From the NCBI GenBank assembly GCA_019459325.1, contig JAIBFA010000065.1:22483-86482 (forward strand): a stretch of DNA of 64,000 bases, read 5' to 3'. This document shows positions 35,236 to 45,032 of this stretch, in pieces. The stretch is from Thiobacillus sp. (GTDB lineage: Bacteria; Pseudomonadota; Gammaproteobacteria; Burkholderiales; Thiobacillaceae). Numbering within the stretch: the first letter of the stretch is position 1; every line of letters starts with the position of its first letter. The notes under the pieces are model-generated. The model was not told the origin of the DNA. It saw only the letters and a list, made by a program, of their open reading frames with translations, and did no database searches. The translations under genes were made by a program, and so were the position numbers.

Positions 35236-37593
35236 TTAGCGCGTCAGCCCCGCATACAGCATCGGCAGTTTCTCTGGCAGCCGCTGCACATGGTCGACCA
35301 CCATGTAATTCTTCTGCCCGAAGATGCGCGAGACGTAGTTGTCGGCACGCGGATCGAGGCTCATGCAATAGGTCGTCACGCCCTCGCGGGCAACCTCTTC
35401 CACCGCCTTCTTGGTGTCGTAGCGCAGGTACTGCGGATCGCGCACGTCGATGTCGGCCGGCTCGCCGTCGGTGATGACGATCAAGAGCTTCTTCGCCGAG
35501 CGCTGCAGTTTCAGATGATGGCCGGCGTGGCGGATCGCCGCGCCCATGCGGGTCGAGAGCTGGCCCGTCATGCCGGCGAGCTTCGCCTTCGGACCTTCGT
35601 CCCAGTGCTGGTCGAAGTCCTTGAAGCGGTAGTACTCGACGTCGTGGCGGCCGTCCGAGCAGAAGCCGTGGATCGCGAACGGATCGCCCACCTTGTTGAT
35701 CGCGTCGGCCAGGAGCACGCAGGCCTGGCGGGTCAGATCGAGCACGCTGTATTCCTGGTCCTGCACCGTCTCGTTGGTCGATTCCGACAGGTCGAGCAGC
35801 ACCAGGATCGAGAAGTCGCGCGTCTTCCGCACGCTGCGCATCATGATGCGCGGGTCGGGCTGGTTGCCCAGCCGAATGTCGATGAAGCTCGCGATCGCCG
35901 CGTTGATGTCGATCTCGTCGCCGTCCTCCAGCTTGCGGATGCGCTGCACGCCCTGCGGCTGCATCGCGTCGAGCAGGAATTTCATGCGATGGATTTCGCG
36001 CTTGTACTTGGCGGTGATCTCGTCGATGACCTCCAGGTCGCCGGACTTGGCGCGCTTCTCCAGCACCGTCGCCCAGGCCGGCCGCTCCAGCTGGATCTGG
36101 TAATCCCATTCCGAATAATGGAAGGGATCGGACATCGGCTCCTTGCCTTCCAGCTCGTTGAAGCTCTTGCCGTTGCTCTCGTCGCCGATGTTCTCGTAGG
36201 GGAACAGCTCGGTGCCCAGCACCCAGATTTCCTCGGCATCGTCGCCAGCGGTCTCGACGTCGATCTCGTTCGCCATCTCCATCACGCTGACGTACTTGCG
36301 AACCTGCTTCACGCTGTCGTAGCCGGCGCTCGCCGCCTTGTCGAAATCGAACTCCTCGAATTCCCAGAAGTAGCGGTTGTCGTCGCGGTAGGGCGCGGTG
36401 AGGATGTCGGTGCGCGCGTTGAACGGGATCTTCTTCTGGGTCAGGCTGTGCGCCAGCTGCACGCCTATTTCCCAGGAGGTGTGGTTCGTGTCGAGCGTGT
36501 CCTGTGCCGCGGCGAACAGCGCGCGGCCCTCGGCGATCCACGGATCGCTGTCCTGGTAGCTGTCGTCCAGCAGCGCGCGCGCCAGCCGGTTGAGGTAGTC
36601 GCCCACGCTGTTGCCCATCTCCGGCGTGGCAGCGTGCAGCTTGCACCACAGCTGCTTCAAACCCGGAAAGCGGCGGATCGCCAGGGTTTCCACGCGCGCG
36701 TCCTCGATGACGGAAATCACCGCCATCTGCATCGGGTTCAGCGCCTCGGCGGAAATCGGCACGCGCGTCTCGACGATGTGCGCGGCGCAGTGCGCGGCCG
36801 TCGCGCGATAGAGCTCGAGGCCGGACACCGGCTCCTGCCCTTCCACCGTCCAGTCGTCGTAGGCGTCCGGCAGGTGCAGCAGGTAGTCCTCGATGTAGGG
36901 GCGATAACCCTCGCGCGCCTCGAAGTCGCCCGAGGTCGGGCGCATGAAGAAGTCGCGTGCCCACAGCGCGCGCAGATACATGTTGATGCGGCGTTGCACG
37001 TCGACCAGCAGCGTGCCCTTGCGCTCCTTCTGCAGCATCGCGAGCGATTCCTTCGACTCGAGGCCGAAGTACTTGATCTGCTCTTCGTAGTTGGTGCGGT
37101 GCGCGTGCGCGCCCCACAGCGCCCAGCGCCGCAGGCCGCCCAGCGTCAGATGCTGGAACAGCACTTCCAGCTTGTCGAGCATCGGGCGCACACCGCGCGG
37201 CGCCTGCGCGATCAGGGTGTTGATGAACTGCAGATACTTGAGGAACAGCTCCGCATCGCCCAGCCGGTTGGCGGCGGTCGGCGCGGAGGCGAGCAGCAGC
37301 TCGATCACCGCGCCCGAGGTTTTCGAGGCCAGCATCAGCGAGGCGGTGGCAAGATCGCCGACGACGTCCTCGCCCACTTCCTTGGCCACCTGCGGCGCCT
37401 GCTCGATCCAGGTTTCGACCAGCGTATCGCCGCGCCCCAGCCCGCGGATGGCCGACACCCCCTTCAGGTAGTTGTCCAGCCCGCGCGGCGAGAACACCTT
37501 GGTGGCCTCGTGCCAGTTGGCCTCGAGGGCCTCCCGGCTGTGCGGCGACAGGTCTTCCAGCAGTTCAGCGTAGTCTTCGAGTTTGATCGACAT
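35236..37593 (-). CDS. cbbO: CbbO, RuBisCO activase adaptor with VWA domain (form I operon)
   Basis: 785 residues. N-terminal and central helical regions are followed by a von Willebrand A domain (about 575-785) with the MIDAS motif DLSES in FSILVLLDLSESTNE, plus STRMG and TDGEPAD. CbbO binds RuBisCO and recruits the CbbQ AAA+ ring to remove inhibitory sugar phosphates. Located directly after cbbQ with 81 bp between. AGGTGA precedes the ATG. About 30 residues longer than CbbO2 in this window. Confidence 0.95.
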   Translation of the reverse strand: MSIKLEDYAELLEDLSPHSREALEANWHEATKVFSPRGLDNYLKGVSAIRGLGRGDTLVETWIEQAPQVAKEVGEDVVGDLATASLMLASKTSGAVIELLLASAPTAANRLGDAELFLKYLQFINTLIAQAPRGVRPMLDKLEVLFQHLTLGGLRRWALWGAHAHRTNYEEQIKYFGLESKESLAMLQKERKGTLLVDVQRRINMYLRALWARDFFMRPTSGDFEAREGYRPYIEDYLLHLPDAYDDWTVEGQEPVSGLELYRATAAHCAAHIVETRVPISAEALNPMQMAVISVIEDARVETLAIRRFPGLKQLWCKLHAATPEMGNSVGDYLNRLARALLDDSYQDSDPWIAEGRALFAAAQDTLDTNHTSWEIGVQLAHSLTQKKIPFNARTDILTAPYRDDNRYFWEFEEFDFDKAASAGYDSVKQVRKYVSVMEMANEIDVETAGDDAEEIWVLGTELFPYENIGDESNGKSFNELEGKEPMSDPFHYSEWDYQIQLERPAWATVLEKRAKSGDLEVIDEITAKYKREIHRMKFLLDAMQPQGVQRIRKLEDGDEIDINAAIASFIDIRLGNQPDPRIMMRSVRKTRDFSILVLLDLSESTNETVQDQEYSVLDLTRQACVLLADAINKVGDPFAIHGFCSDGRHDVEYYRFKDFDQHWDEGPKAKLAGMTGQLSTRMGAAIRHAGHHLKLQRSAKKLLIVITDGEPADIDVRDPQYLRYDTKKAVEEVAREGVTTYCMSLDPRADNYVSRIFGQKNYMVVDHVQRLPEKLPMLYAGLTR

Positions 37594-37674
37594 GGTTCAC
37601 CTCAGATCATAGGGCGAGCCCGGCATTGCCGGCCGGCTCGCGTCACCCGATGGGCCCGGGCCCACCCGCACCGT

Positions 37675-38478
37675 TCAGAAGAACGTGCTGACTGCCGCAT
37701 CCAGCGCGTCGCGCATGTCGGGATCGTCGGTGATCGGACGCACCAGGGCGACGCGGCAGGCGGCCATCGGGTTGACGCCCTTGGCGATCAGCGAGCCTGC
37801 GTAGATCAGCATGCGGGTCGACAGGCCTTCGTCGAGGCCGTGGCCCTTGAGGTTGCGCGAACGCTCGGCGATCGACACCAGCTTGCCGGCGATGTCGGCG
37901 GTGACGCCCGACTCGTGCGCGACGATCTCGGTTTCGATGGCGTGCTCGGGATAGGTGAAATCGAGACCGCCGAAACGCTGCTTGGTCGACTGCTTCAGGT
38001 CCTTCATCAGGCTCTGGTAGCCCGGGTTGTACGAAATCACAATCTGGAAATCGGGGTGGGCGTGCACCAGCTCGCCCTTCTTTTCCAGCGGCAACACGCG
38101 GCGGTTGTCGGTCAGCGGGTGGATCACCACGGTGGTGTCCTGGCGCGCCTCGACGACTTCGTCCAGGTAACAGATCGCGCCATGGCGCGCGGCGATGGCC
38201 AGCGGCCCGTCCTGCCACTCGGTGCCGGAGGCGGACAGCAGGAAACGGCCGACCAGGTCGGACGCGGTCATGTCCTCGTTGCACGCCACGGTGATCAACG
38301 GCTTGCCCAGCTTCCAGGCCATGTATTCGACGAAGCGCGTCTTGCCGCAGCCGGTCGGGCCCTTGAGCATCATGGGCATGCGCACCGAGTAGGCGGCTTC
38401 ATACAATTCAACTTCGTCCGCAACCGGGCGGTAGTAAGGTTCAGTGGTGATGCGGTATTGATCGACGATGCTGCTCAT
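37675..38478 (-). CDS. cbbQ: CbbQ, MoxR-type AAA+ RuBisCO activase (form I operon)
   Basis: 267 residues. Walker [20 protein letters not shown], Walker [12 protein letters not shown] and sensor region [16 protein letters not shown] are intact. Forms a hexameric ring that works with CbbO to reactivate form I RuBisCO using ATP. A GAGGAG site precedes the ATG. Separated from cbbS by a rho-independent terminator, so its expression probably depends on read-through. Confidence 0.95.
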   Translation of the reverse strand: MSSIVDQYRITTEPYYRPVADEVELYEAAYSVRMPMMLKGPTGCGKTRFVEYMAWKLGKPLITVACNEDMTASDLVGRFLLSASGTEWQDGPLAIAARHGAICYLDEVVEARQDTTVVIHPLTDNRRVLPLEKKGELVHAHPDFQIVISYNPGYQSLMKDLKQSTKQRFGGLDFTYPEHAIETEIVAHESGVTADIAGKLVSIAERSRNLKGHGLDEGLSTRMLIYAGSLIAKGVNPMAACRVALVRPITDDPDMRDALDAAVSTFF

Positions 38479-38550
38479 GTGGACTCCTCAAAGGTAAGGC
38501 TTATTCATCCGCGAATGACGCGTTTTTCAGCGCGCGCGCCATTCGCGGGC

Positions 38551-38588
38551 AAACAAAAAGCCCCCGCGCCCTGCGGGCGACGGGGGCT
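38551..38588 (-). terminator. Rho-independent terminator between cbbS and cbbQ
   Basis: On the minus strand an 8-bp stem (AGCCCCCG / CGGGGGCT at 38559-38566 and 38581-38588), with further pairing inside the loop, is followed by CTTTTTGTTT. It lies 22 bp after the cbbS stop and would reduce transcription of cbbQO relative to cbbLS. Confidence 0.85.
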
Positions 38589-38609
38589 GGTACGGTCACC
38601 CGTCGCGAC

Positions 38610-38966
38610 TTAAACAGTCTTGCCGCGGAAAATCACCATCGACGCACCTTGCGACTGATTGAAGTTGTTGTAGCCAATCAGACGAACGTGGTTGTTGGGG
38701 TTGGCCTTGCGGCAGGCTTCGGCTTCGGCCAGCACGCGGTCGACGTCGGTTTCGCCGAACATCGGCAGCTTCCACATGTACCAGTACGAGTCCATCAGGT
38801 GCTCGGGCTCGGTGTGCTCGATGGCCGGGTTCCAGCCTTTCTTCACCAGATACTCGACCTGCTTCTTGATGTTTGCCGCGTCCATCGCGGGCAGGTAGGA
38901 GAAGGTCTCGAATTTGCGGCTGGCGGGATCGCTCAGGCGGCTTTTGTAATCCATCACTTCAGACAT
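38610..38966 (-). CDS. cbbS: RuBisCO form I small subunit
   Basis: 118 residues, normal for form IA. Contains [25 protein letters not shown] at the N-terminus and [21 protein letters not shown], the characteristic core. Forms the L8S8 enzyme with CbbL, 67 bp upstream. Followed by a strong terminator. Confidence 0.97.
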   Translation of the reverse strand: MSEVMDYKSRLSDPASRKFETFSYLPAMDAANIKKQVEYLVKKGWNPAIEHTEPEHLMDSYWYMWKLPMFGETDVDRVLAEAEACRKANPNNHVRLIGYNNFNQSQGASMVIFRGKTV

Positions 38967-39033
38967 TTCATTTCCTTTCGATTCGGTTTCCGGATCCCGG
39001 ATCGCGCTTCAGCGCGTCCGGGATGGCTCAGAA

Positions 39034-40455
39034 TTACTTGTGGGCGACGTCCAGCTTGTCGACGGTGTCGAACTCGAACTTGATCTCTTTCCACGTTTCC
39101 ATGGCGATCTTCAGTTCGGGGCTGTGAGCGGCAGCAGCGGTCAGGATGTCCTTGCCTTCCTTCTCGATCTGACGGCCCTGGTTGCGGGCTTCCACACAGG
39201 CTTCCAGCGCGACGCGGTTGGCGGCGGCGCCGGCGGCGTTGCCCCAGGGGTGGCCGAGCGTACCGCCACCGAACTGCAGCACGGAGTCGTCGCCGAAGAT
39301 GCTGACCAGTGCGGGCATGTGCCACACGTGGATGCCGCCGGACGCAACCGGGATCACGCCGGGCATCGAGCCCCAGTCCTGATCGAAGAACAGGCCGCGG
39401 CTGCGGTCTTCCTTGATGAACTCGTCACGCATGGTGTCGATCCAGCCCAGGGTCGCTTCGCGGTCGCCTTCCAGCTTGCCCACGACGGTACCGGAGTGCA
39501 GGTGGTCACCACCCGACAGACGCAGCACCTTGGTCAGCACGCGGAAGTGAATACCGTGGTGCGGGTTGCGGTCGAGCACGGCGTGCATGGCGCGGTGGAT
39601 GTGCAGCAGCATGCCGTTGTCGCGACACCAGTTGGCCAGACCCGTGTTGGCGGTCAGACCGCCGGTCAGGTAGTCGTGCATGATGATCGGTGCGCCGATT
39701 TCCTTGGCGAACTCGGCACGCTTATACATTTCTTCCGGGGTCGGAGCGGTCACGTTCAGGTAGTGGCCCTTGCGCTCGCCGGTCTCGCGCTCGGCCTTCA
39801 GGGTCGCTTCGTGAACGAAGGAGAAACGGTCGCGCCAACGCATGAACGGCTGGCTGTTGACGTTCTCGTCGTCCTTGGTGAAGTCGAGACCGCCGCGCAG
39901 ACACTCGTACACGGCACGGCCGTAGTTCTTGGCGGACAGGCCCAGCTTCGGCTTGATGGTGCAGCCCAGCAGCGGACGGCCGTACTTGTTCATGCGGTCG
40001 CGCTCGACCTGGATACCAGCGGGCGGGCCGCCACAGGTCTTCACGTAGGCGATCGGGAAGCGGATGTCTTCCAGACGCAGGGCGCGCAGCGCCTTGAAGC
40101 CGAACACGTTACCGACCAGCGAGGTCAGCACGTTGACGACCGAACCTTCTTCGAACAGGTCGATCGGGTAGGCAACAAATGCGTAGAAACAGGTGTCGTC
40201 GCCAGGCACGTCTTCGATGCGGTAGGCGCGGCCCTTGTAGTAGTCGAGGTCGGTCAGCAGGTCGGTCCACACCGTGGTCCAGGTACCGGTCGACGATTCG
40301 GCGGCAACGGCAGCGGCGACTTCTTCACGATCCACGCCCGGCTGCGGGGTGATCTTGAAGCAGGCCAGGATGTCGGTGTCCAGCGGGGTGTATTCCGGGG
40401 TCCAGTAAGTCTGCCGGTATTCCTTCACACCGGCGTTATAGGTTTTAACAGCCAT
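39034..40455 (-). CDS. cbbL: RuBisCO form I large subunit
   Basis: 473 residues, full length. Carboxylates ribulose bisphosphate in the Calvin cycle. The carbamylated-Lys motif [11 protein letters not shown], the catalytic-Lys motif [11 protein letters not shown] and loop 6 GTVVGKLEG are all intact. The sequence is of the proteobacterial IA type, and the cbbQO neighbours with no shell genes mark it as the non-carboxysomal (IAq) form. A strong AGGAGG site precedes the ATG. Expression is presumably controlled by the divergent CbbR. Confidence 0.98.
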   Translation of the reverse strand: MAVKTYNAGVKEYRQTYWTPEYTPLDTDILACFKITPQPGVDREEVAAAVAAESSTGTWTTVWTDLLTDLDYYKGRAYRIEDVPGDDTCFYAFVAYPIDLFEEGSVVNVLTSLVGNVFGFKALRALRLEDIRFPIAYVKTCGGPPAGIQVERDRMNKYGRPLLGCTIKPKLGLSAKNYGRAVYECLRGGLDFTKDDENVNSQPFMRWRDRFSFVHEATLKAERETGERKGHYLNVTAPTPEEMYKRAEFAKEIGAPIIMHDYLTGGLTANTGLANWCRDNGMLLHIHRAMHAVLDRNPHHGIHFRVLTKVLRLSGGDHLHSGTVVGKLEGDREATLGWIDTMRDEFIKEDRSRGLFFDQDWGSMPGVIPVASGGIHVWHMPALVSIFGDDSVLQFGGGTLGHPWGNAAGAAANRVALEACVEARNQGRQIEKEGKDILTAAAAHSPELKIAMETWKEIKFEFDTVDKLDVAHK

Positions 40456-40615
40456 GATTTCCTCCTACAGAAAGGGGTCGGGTTTCCGTGCAACGCCCCA
40501 GCGGCCTGACACGATGGGACGCATCTTGCAGGAGTCCGATCATCAATAACAGTCGATATTTTCTATTTATAAGATAGACTTTTATCTATGCTTGTTTTGG
40601 AACGGTAACAATACC
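40456..40615. promoter_or_regulatory. cbbL-cbbR divergent promoter region with CbbR-type operator
   Basis: 160-bp AT-rich gap between the divergent cbbL and cbbR genes. It contains the dyad ATAGA-N6-TCTAT (40574-40578 and 40585-40589), a T-N11-A LysR-type box, about 30 bp upstream of cbbR. This position fits autoregulation of cbbR and activation of cbbL. I could not assign exact -35/-10 elements. Confidence 0.6.
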
Positions 40616-41536
40616 ATGCGCCAACACACCACCTTCCGCCAGCTGGAAATCTTCGAAGCCATTGCCCGCCTGGGCAGCTTCACCCGCGCCTCCGAAGAGC
40701 TGTTCCTCACCCAGCCCACCGTGTCGATGCAGATGAAAAAACTGGCCGAAACGGTGGGCGCGCCGCTGATCGAACAGGTCGGCAAGAAAATCCACCTCAC
40801 GCCCGACGGCCTGCAGCTCGCGCAGGCCACGCGCGAAGTCTTCGACATCATGGACCGCTACACCATGTCGGTGGCCGAACGGCAGGGGCTCAAGCAGGGC
40901 AGGCTGAGCCTGATGGCGATCACCACCGCCTCCTACTTCGCCCCGCGCCTGCTGGGCGAGTTCGCCAAGCTCTATCCCGGCATCGACGTCAGCCTGCGCG
41001 TCACCAACAAGGAACAGGTGCTGGCCAGCATCGCCGACAACCTCGACGACCTCTACTTCCTCGGCCAGCCGCCGGAAGACATCGACGTCGTCGCCACCCC
41101 CATCATGGACAACCCTATCGTGGTGCTCGCCGCGCCCGACCACCCGCTGGCGGGCAAGAAGAAAATTTCGCTGCAACGCATCGCGCAGGAACCGTGGCTG
41201 ATGCGGGAGAAAGGCTCCGGCACGCGCAACGCCATCGAGCGCTGCTTTGCCGAACAGGAGATCACCATCCGCCCGCGCCTGGAACTGGGCAGCAACGAAG
41301 CCATCAAGCAGGCCATCCTCGCCGGCCTCGGCATCTCCGCCCTCTCCCGCCACACCCTCACGCTCAACCAGCCCGGCCAGTTCGCCGTGCTCGACGTCGA
41401 AGGTTTTCCCATCCTGCGCCACTGGTACGCGGTCTATCCGGCGGGGCGGCAACTGTCGGTGGTGGCGCGGGCGTTTCTGGATTATCTGCTGGGGCGGGGG
41501 GATGCCGCACCTGCCGCGGCGGGCAAGCGGAAATAG
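40616..41536 (+). CDS. cbbR: CbbR, LysR-type activator of the RuBisCO operon
   Basis: 306 residues. N-terminal winged HTH (FRQLEIFEAIARLGSFTRASEELFLTQPTVSMQMKKLAE) and a periplasmic-binding-type effector domain from about residue 90. High similarity in style to CbbR proteins (MREKGSGTRNAIE in the effector domain) and divergent placement from cbbL support the call. Start at ATG 40616; an in-frame ATG at 40592 would add eight residues. A decayed copy of its C-terminal half lies at 43138-43542. Confidence 0.94.
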   Translation: MRQHTTFRQLEIFEAIARLGSFTRASEELFLTQPTVSMQMKKLAETVGAPLIEQVGKKIHLTPDGLQLAQATREVFDIMDRYTMSVAERQGLKQGRLSLMAITTASYFAPRLLGEFAKLYPGIDVSLRVTNKEQVLASIADNLDDLYFLGQPPEDIDVVATPIMDNPIVVLAAPDHPLAGKKKISLQRIAQEPWLMREKGSGTRNAIERCFAEQEITIRPRLELGSNEAIKQAILAGLGISALSRHTLTLNQPGQFAVLDVEGFPILRHWYAVYPAGRQLSVVARAFLDYLLGRGDAAPAAAGKRK

Positions 41537-41658
41537 GCGAGCAAGGTGACGCCGGCAGCGTGCATGACCGGCCTAAGCCGGCCCCCCGGCCGCCGAGGGT
41601 GACACCGTTTACTGGGCTATAAATAAACGATCTGGCCATTTCACCGCTTTACCCGCCC

Positions 41659-41748
41659 ATGCCCACCTACGTGAAGCTCATCCTGGCATGCATGCTCTGC
41701 CTTGCCGTCATCACCGGACTGGTGTTGCTTGTCCGGCACTTTTCCTAG
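41659..41748 (+). CDS. Possible 29-residue single-span membrane peptide
   Basis: ATG at 41659 opens a frame MPTYVKLILACMLCLAVITG, continuing LVLLVRHFS before TAG. It has one hydrophobic segment flanked by basic residues. No clear ribosome binding site precedes it. It lies 44 bp before the DUF2892 gene on the same strand. Short membrane ORFs arise by chance, so this is tentative. Confidence 0.3.
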   Translation: MPTYVKLILACMLCLAVITGLVLLVRHFS

Positions 41749-41792
41749 GCTACGCTGAAGACTCCAACGGTTGCCGGAAAGGGGGCAGCGAA

Positions 41793-42008
41793 ATGAAGCC
41801 AAACATGGGTACGGTGGACAAAATCATCCGCCTCGTCGTGGTCGCGGTCATTGTGGTCCTGTATTTCACCGGCCAGATCACCGGGGCGGCAGCGATCATT
41901 CTGGGCATCATCGCGGTGGCATTCCTGGTGACCAGCCTCATCGGCTGGTGTCCGACCTACGTGCCGTTCGGAATTTCCACCAAAAAGGCGGAAAAAACGC
42001 TGGGCTAG
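41793..42008 (+). CDS. DUF2892 small membrane protein
   Basis: 71 residues with two membrane segments; the sequence MKPNMGTVDKIIRLVVVAVI followed by ITGAAAIILGIIAVAFLVTS and GWCPTYVPFGIST is typical of DUF2892 (the membrane part of YgaP-type proteins). The rhodanese domain of YgaP is absent. Function unknown, often found with sulfur-related genes. GGGGGCAG precedes the ATG. Confidence 0.85.
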   Translation: MKPNMGTVDKIIRLVVVAVIVVLYFTGQITGAAAIILGIIAVAFLVTSLIGWCPTYVPFGISTKKAEKTLG

Positions 42009-42054
42009 GCGCCTCACCCCGCCCGGGTCGTTCGCCACAGCGCCGCACATCCGC

Positions 42055-43068
42055 ATGAACGCCATGAACGACCTTGCTGCGCAATACGCCCTGTTCCTTG
42101 CCCAAATTGCCACCCTTGCGCTGGCCGTCATCGGCGTGGTCGCCGGCCTTGTCGCCCTGTCGCGCCGCAAGAACAAGGATGCCGGCCAAATCGAAGTGAC
42201 CGACGTCAACCGCCGGCTCGAGGCGGCCGGGGACAGGATTCAGGCCGCGCAGCTTCCCAGCAAAGCCCGCAGGATCCTGCAAAAGAAGCGCAAGCTCGAA
42301 CGCAAGGCCCAGCTAAAAAAGGCGGAAGCAGAGCCCTGCACCTACCTGCTGGACTTCAAGGGCGACATCCGGGCCTCTGCATCTACGGCCCTGCGCGAGG
42401 AAATCAGCGCCATCCTGCAGGTGGCCAAGCCGGGCGACGCGGTGTTGTTGCGGCTCGAAAGCGGGGGCGGCCTGGTCAACCGCTACGGGCTCGCCGCCGC
42501 CCAGCTGCTCAGGCTGCGCGACGCGCAGCTGCCGCTTACCGTGATGGTGGATACGGTGGCCGCCAGCGGCGGCTATCTCATGGCCGCCGCCGCCGACAAG
42601 ATTGTCGCCTCGCCTTTTGCGCTAATCGGCTCCATCGGCGTGATCGCGCAAATCCCCAACTTTCACCGCTGGCTGCGGACCAGGGATATCGACTGGGAAC
42701 AATTCACCGCCGGCAAATTCAAGCGCACCGTCACCCTGTTCGGCGAAAACACCGAAACCGGCCGCGCCAAGCTGCGCGAAGAACTGGAGGAAATCCACGC
42801 GCAGTTCCGCGCGTTCGTGCAAGGCCGCCGCGCCCAGCTAGACATGGACAAGGTCGCCACAGGCGAGGCTTGGCTCGGCAGCAAAGCCCTGGAACTGGGC
42901 CTGGTGGACGAACTCGCCACCAGCGACGAAATCATTCGCAGCGCCTGCCAGCGCGGCCGGGTCCTGCACGTCAGCTTCCAGCGCAAGCTCGGCCTTCCCG
43001 AGCGCCTGCGCATCTCGGCACAGTCCGCCTGGGATGGCATCTGGCAGCCGCCCTACCCGCTTGGCTGA
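42055..43068 (+). CDS. sohB: SohB-like S49 family peptidase
   Basis: 337 residues. One N-terminal membrane segment, a basic linker and an S49 (SppA/SohB) protease domain. The catalytic Ser lies in VAASGGYLMA and the general-base Lys in FTAGKFKRTV; SPFALIGSIGV is also typical. A periplasm- or membrane-facing protease of signal peptides or membrane proteins. It sits between full-length cbbR and the cbbR fragment. Confidence 0.88.
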   Translation: MNAMNDLAAQYALFLAQIATLALAVIGVVAGLVALSRRKNKDAGQIEVTDVNRRLEAAGDRIQAAQLPSKARRILQKKRKLERKAQLKKAEAEPCTYLLDFKGDIRASASTALREEISAILQVAKPGDAVLLRLESGGGLVNRYGLAAAQLLRLRDAQLPLTVMVDTVAASGGYLMAAAADKIVASPFALIGSIGVIAQIPNFHRWLRTRDIDWEQFTAGKFKRTVTLFGENTETGRAKLREELEEIHAQFRAFVQGRRAQLDMDKVATGEAWLGSKALELGLVDELATSDEIIRSACQRGRVLHVSFQRKLGLPERLRISAQSAWDGIWQPPYPLG

Positions 43069-43137
43069 ACAGCTCCTCCCTCTTCGAAAGCGAGTGCAGC
43101 GTCAGATAACAAAACCAATTCGAGCCTGGCCCCTTCG

Positions 43138-43542
43138 ATTGCTCGACCACCCGCTGGCGCACAAGAAGAAAATCAAGCTGGAACGCCTGGCGCAGGAGCC
43201 CTGGCTGATGCGCGAAAAAGGCTCCGGCACCCGCAACGCCATCGAGCGCCGCTTCGCCGAACACGGCATCAGCATCCGCCCGCGCCTGGAACTCGGCAGC
43301 AACGAAGCCATCAAGCAGGCCATCCTCGCCGGCCTCGGCGTCTCCGCCCTCTCCCGCCACACCCTCACCCTCAACCAGCCCGGCCAGTTCGCCGTGCTCG
43401 ACGTCGTGGGCTTTCCCATCCTGCCCACTGGTACGCGGTCTATCCGGCGGGGCGGCAGCTGTCGGTGGTGGCGCGGGCGTTTGGGGATTATTTGCTGGGG
43501 CGGGGGGATGACGCGCCTGCTACGGCAACTAAGAAGAAATAG
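43138..43542 (+). pseudogene. Truncated, frameshifted copy of cbbR
   Basis: Encodes the C-terminal part of CbbR only. HPLAHKKKIKLERLAQEPWL, then MREKGSGTRNAIERRFAEHG, closely matches CbbR from 41134 on. After FPIL a one-base deletion (CTGCCCACTGG versus CTGCGCCACTGG in cbbR) shifts the frame; beyond it the DNA still matches to the TAG at 43540-43542. No N-terminal HTH. The matching segments of cbbR and this copy lie as direct repeats flanking DUF2892 and sohB. Confidence 0.85.
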
Positions 43543-43679
43543 TTGTGCGCAGGACGGCGGATGGCGGAGATCGGCCAGTTAGAGACAGTCGAGATGGTTG
43601 GCCAAGTTGTCCGTTCCTCACACTTTGCAGACACGGCCATCGAGTCCAAAAACGCGGCCTATTACAACTTTCCTTGCGA

Positions 43680-44705
43680 TCAGCTTGCAGTAATGACGCA
43701 GTTACGCATTAAGCGTTTAGTGCGAGATTTTCTAAGCCTATATGCAATTACACCAGACCACTCAGCAGAATAACTGGAAAGAATTTTCTGCCGCAGTGGC
43801 TTATATGCCTTATTGATATGCTCAGCTTCTGACAAACGCCCGACTAAGCTCGCAAGCATTTTACTTCTGAGAGGCGTGGATTTGGATGCCCTAAGTGCTT
43901 TAAGCGCTTTGCTCAACTCCCTGATTTTCTTCGCACGTTCATGGGGAAGGCGTAATCGACCATCTGCGACAACCAAGCCAGTCACCAAGGCTGGTTGACC
44001 ATGGTAAGTTTTAATTTTGTGGTACTGATATCCATGTTTATGGATCACGGTCGTGATTTCGGACAGGAGGGCTCTGGTTGCGTTTACCCCAGAAACGGTG
44101 ATGTCGTCGACATAAACTGTAAAAACACAGCCCTCTCTATCGCATATTTTTTTGACTGCATCGAACATCCTCCGATTGGCCAAAAACGAGAGAATTGGAC
44201 TGATGCAGCTCCCTGTTGGCAGATGAACGCCATGCTTCACCGTTTGTACGGTACAGAGCTTGGAGAGAATGACTGCAATGTCTTTTGAACAACAAAGACC
44301 ATTTAAAAAGAAGTCATGGATGTGGCTGAACTTGATCGACGGAAAAAACTTTTTTACGTCTATTTTTAAAACATTCGCTGGGTCTTTGTGTTGTTCCGCA
44401 TTTGTTTTGTAGGACCTTTTCTTGATTGCGGAGTGTACGTAGGATGGGGGTGCAATTCGTGAAAATAATTTAAGTAGTTGTTTGTGAATAACCGCCAACT
44501 GTTCAATTGGCTCAGTTATGACTCGTCGAGTTTTTCTATCTTTGAAAATGCGGTACTGAGAAGTCAAACCGGACTTCTCTAGAGATGAAAGCGTAGTTAG
44601 TTCAACCTCAAGTAATTCCGATAATTTTCGCTTACTGGATAACTTATAAAGCGGTGAACGTTCTATCTCATATCTTTGCGGTTCTTTCGCCTTGGTTATT
44701 TTCAT
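43680..44705 (-). CDS. Retron-type reverse transcriptase
   Basis: About 341 residues. It has the retron-specific motif NAxxH (NAEQH, 102-106), the catalytic YVDD (198-201) within VYVDDITVSG, the fingers motif LKIDVKKFFPSI, LPTGSCISPILSFL, and the VTG triplet (241-243), a second retron hallmark. No endonuclease or group II maturase domain follows. GC content is far below the flanks. The TTG at 44717 is an alternative start; ATG 44705 is favoured. It overlaps the XRE gene, indicating coupling. Retrons make msDNA and usually act as anti-phage systems with a partner protein. Confidence 0.85.
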   Translation of the reverse strand: MKITKAKEPQRYEIERSPLYKLSSKRKLSELLEVELTTLSSLEKSGLTSQYRIFKDRKTRRVITEPIEQLAVIHKQLLKLFSRIAPPSYVHSAIKKRSYKTNAEQHKDPANVLKIDVKKFFPSIKFSHIHDFFLNGLCCSKDIAVILSKLCTVQTVKHGVHLPTGSCISPILSFLANRRMFDAVKKICDREGCVFTVYVDDITVSGVNATRALLSEITTVIHKHGYQYHKIKTYHGQPALVTGLVVADGRLRLPHERAKKIRELSKALKALRASKSTPLRSKMLASLVGRLSEAEHINKAYKPLRQKILSSYSAEWSGVIAYRLRKSRTKRLMRNCVITAS

Positions 44706-44988
44706 TTTGGTCGGCAATCCATTCCAGAATCTTCAGCATTTTCTTAGAGATGAAGGAGCGTGCTTTATTTATGCTGTGTGAACCTTCAAGAGTTTCAGAG
44801 AACACAACGAGTGAAGACAAAGGCACATTGAACACATTTGAGTATCTCTGGAGAATATCAAGCGTTGGTTCCTTCTTTCCCGATTCTAATTCTGAAAGAT
44901 AAGATGTAGAAATTGACAGCTTCAAGGCCAATTGAGTTTGATTAAGGTTGTGGTATTGCCGTATTAATTTAATTGCATTGCCTATCAT
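44668..44988 (-). CDS. XRE-family helix-turn-helix protein (retron partner)
   Basis: 106 residues. Residues about 5-60 are an XRE/Cro-type HTH (IKLIRQYHNLNQTQLALKL, then STSYLSELESGKKEPTLDIL). The rest is a helical tail (INKARSFISKKMLKILEWI). It overlaps the reverse transcriptase gene by 38 bp, so the two are surely co-expressed. By analogy with retrons whose partner is an XRE-type protein it may be effector, antitoxin-like or regulatory. AT-rich like the RT gene. Confidence 0.8.
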   Translation of the reverse strand: MIGNAIKLIRQYHNLNQTQLALKLSISTSYLSELESGKKEPTLDILQRYSNVFNVPLSSLVVFSETLEGSHSINKARSFISKKMLKILEWIADQNENNQGERTAKI

Positions 44989-45032
44989 GACAGTATCCTT
45001 GAAGGATCATTCAAAAAGTGAAGGGCGTGTAG

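Noticed and set aside
35185..38613. Plus-strand open frame of 1142 codons
   Set aside because: It lies opposite cbbO, cbbQ and the terminator, shows low-complexity shadow composition and matches no family.
34037..41536. Alpha-carboxysome operon
   Set aside because: RuBisCO and a CsoSCA-like CA are present, but no csoS2, shell hexamer or pentamer gene is found; the order cbbLSQO is that of the non-carboxysomal form.
43543..43773. 76-codon ORF between the cbbR remnant and the reverse transcriptase
   Set aside because: Overlaps the end of the RT gene and begins in the pseudogene; no similarity seen.
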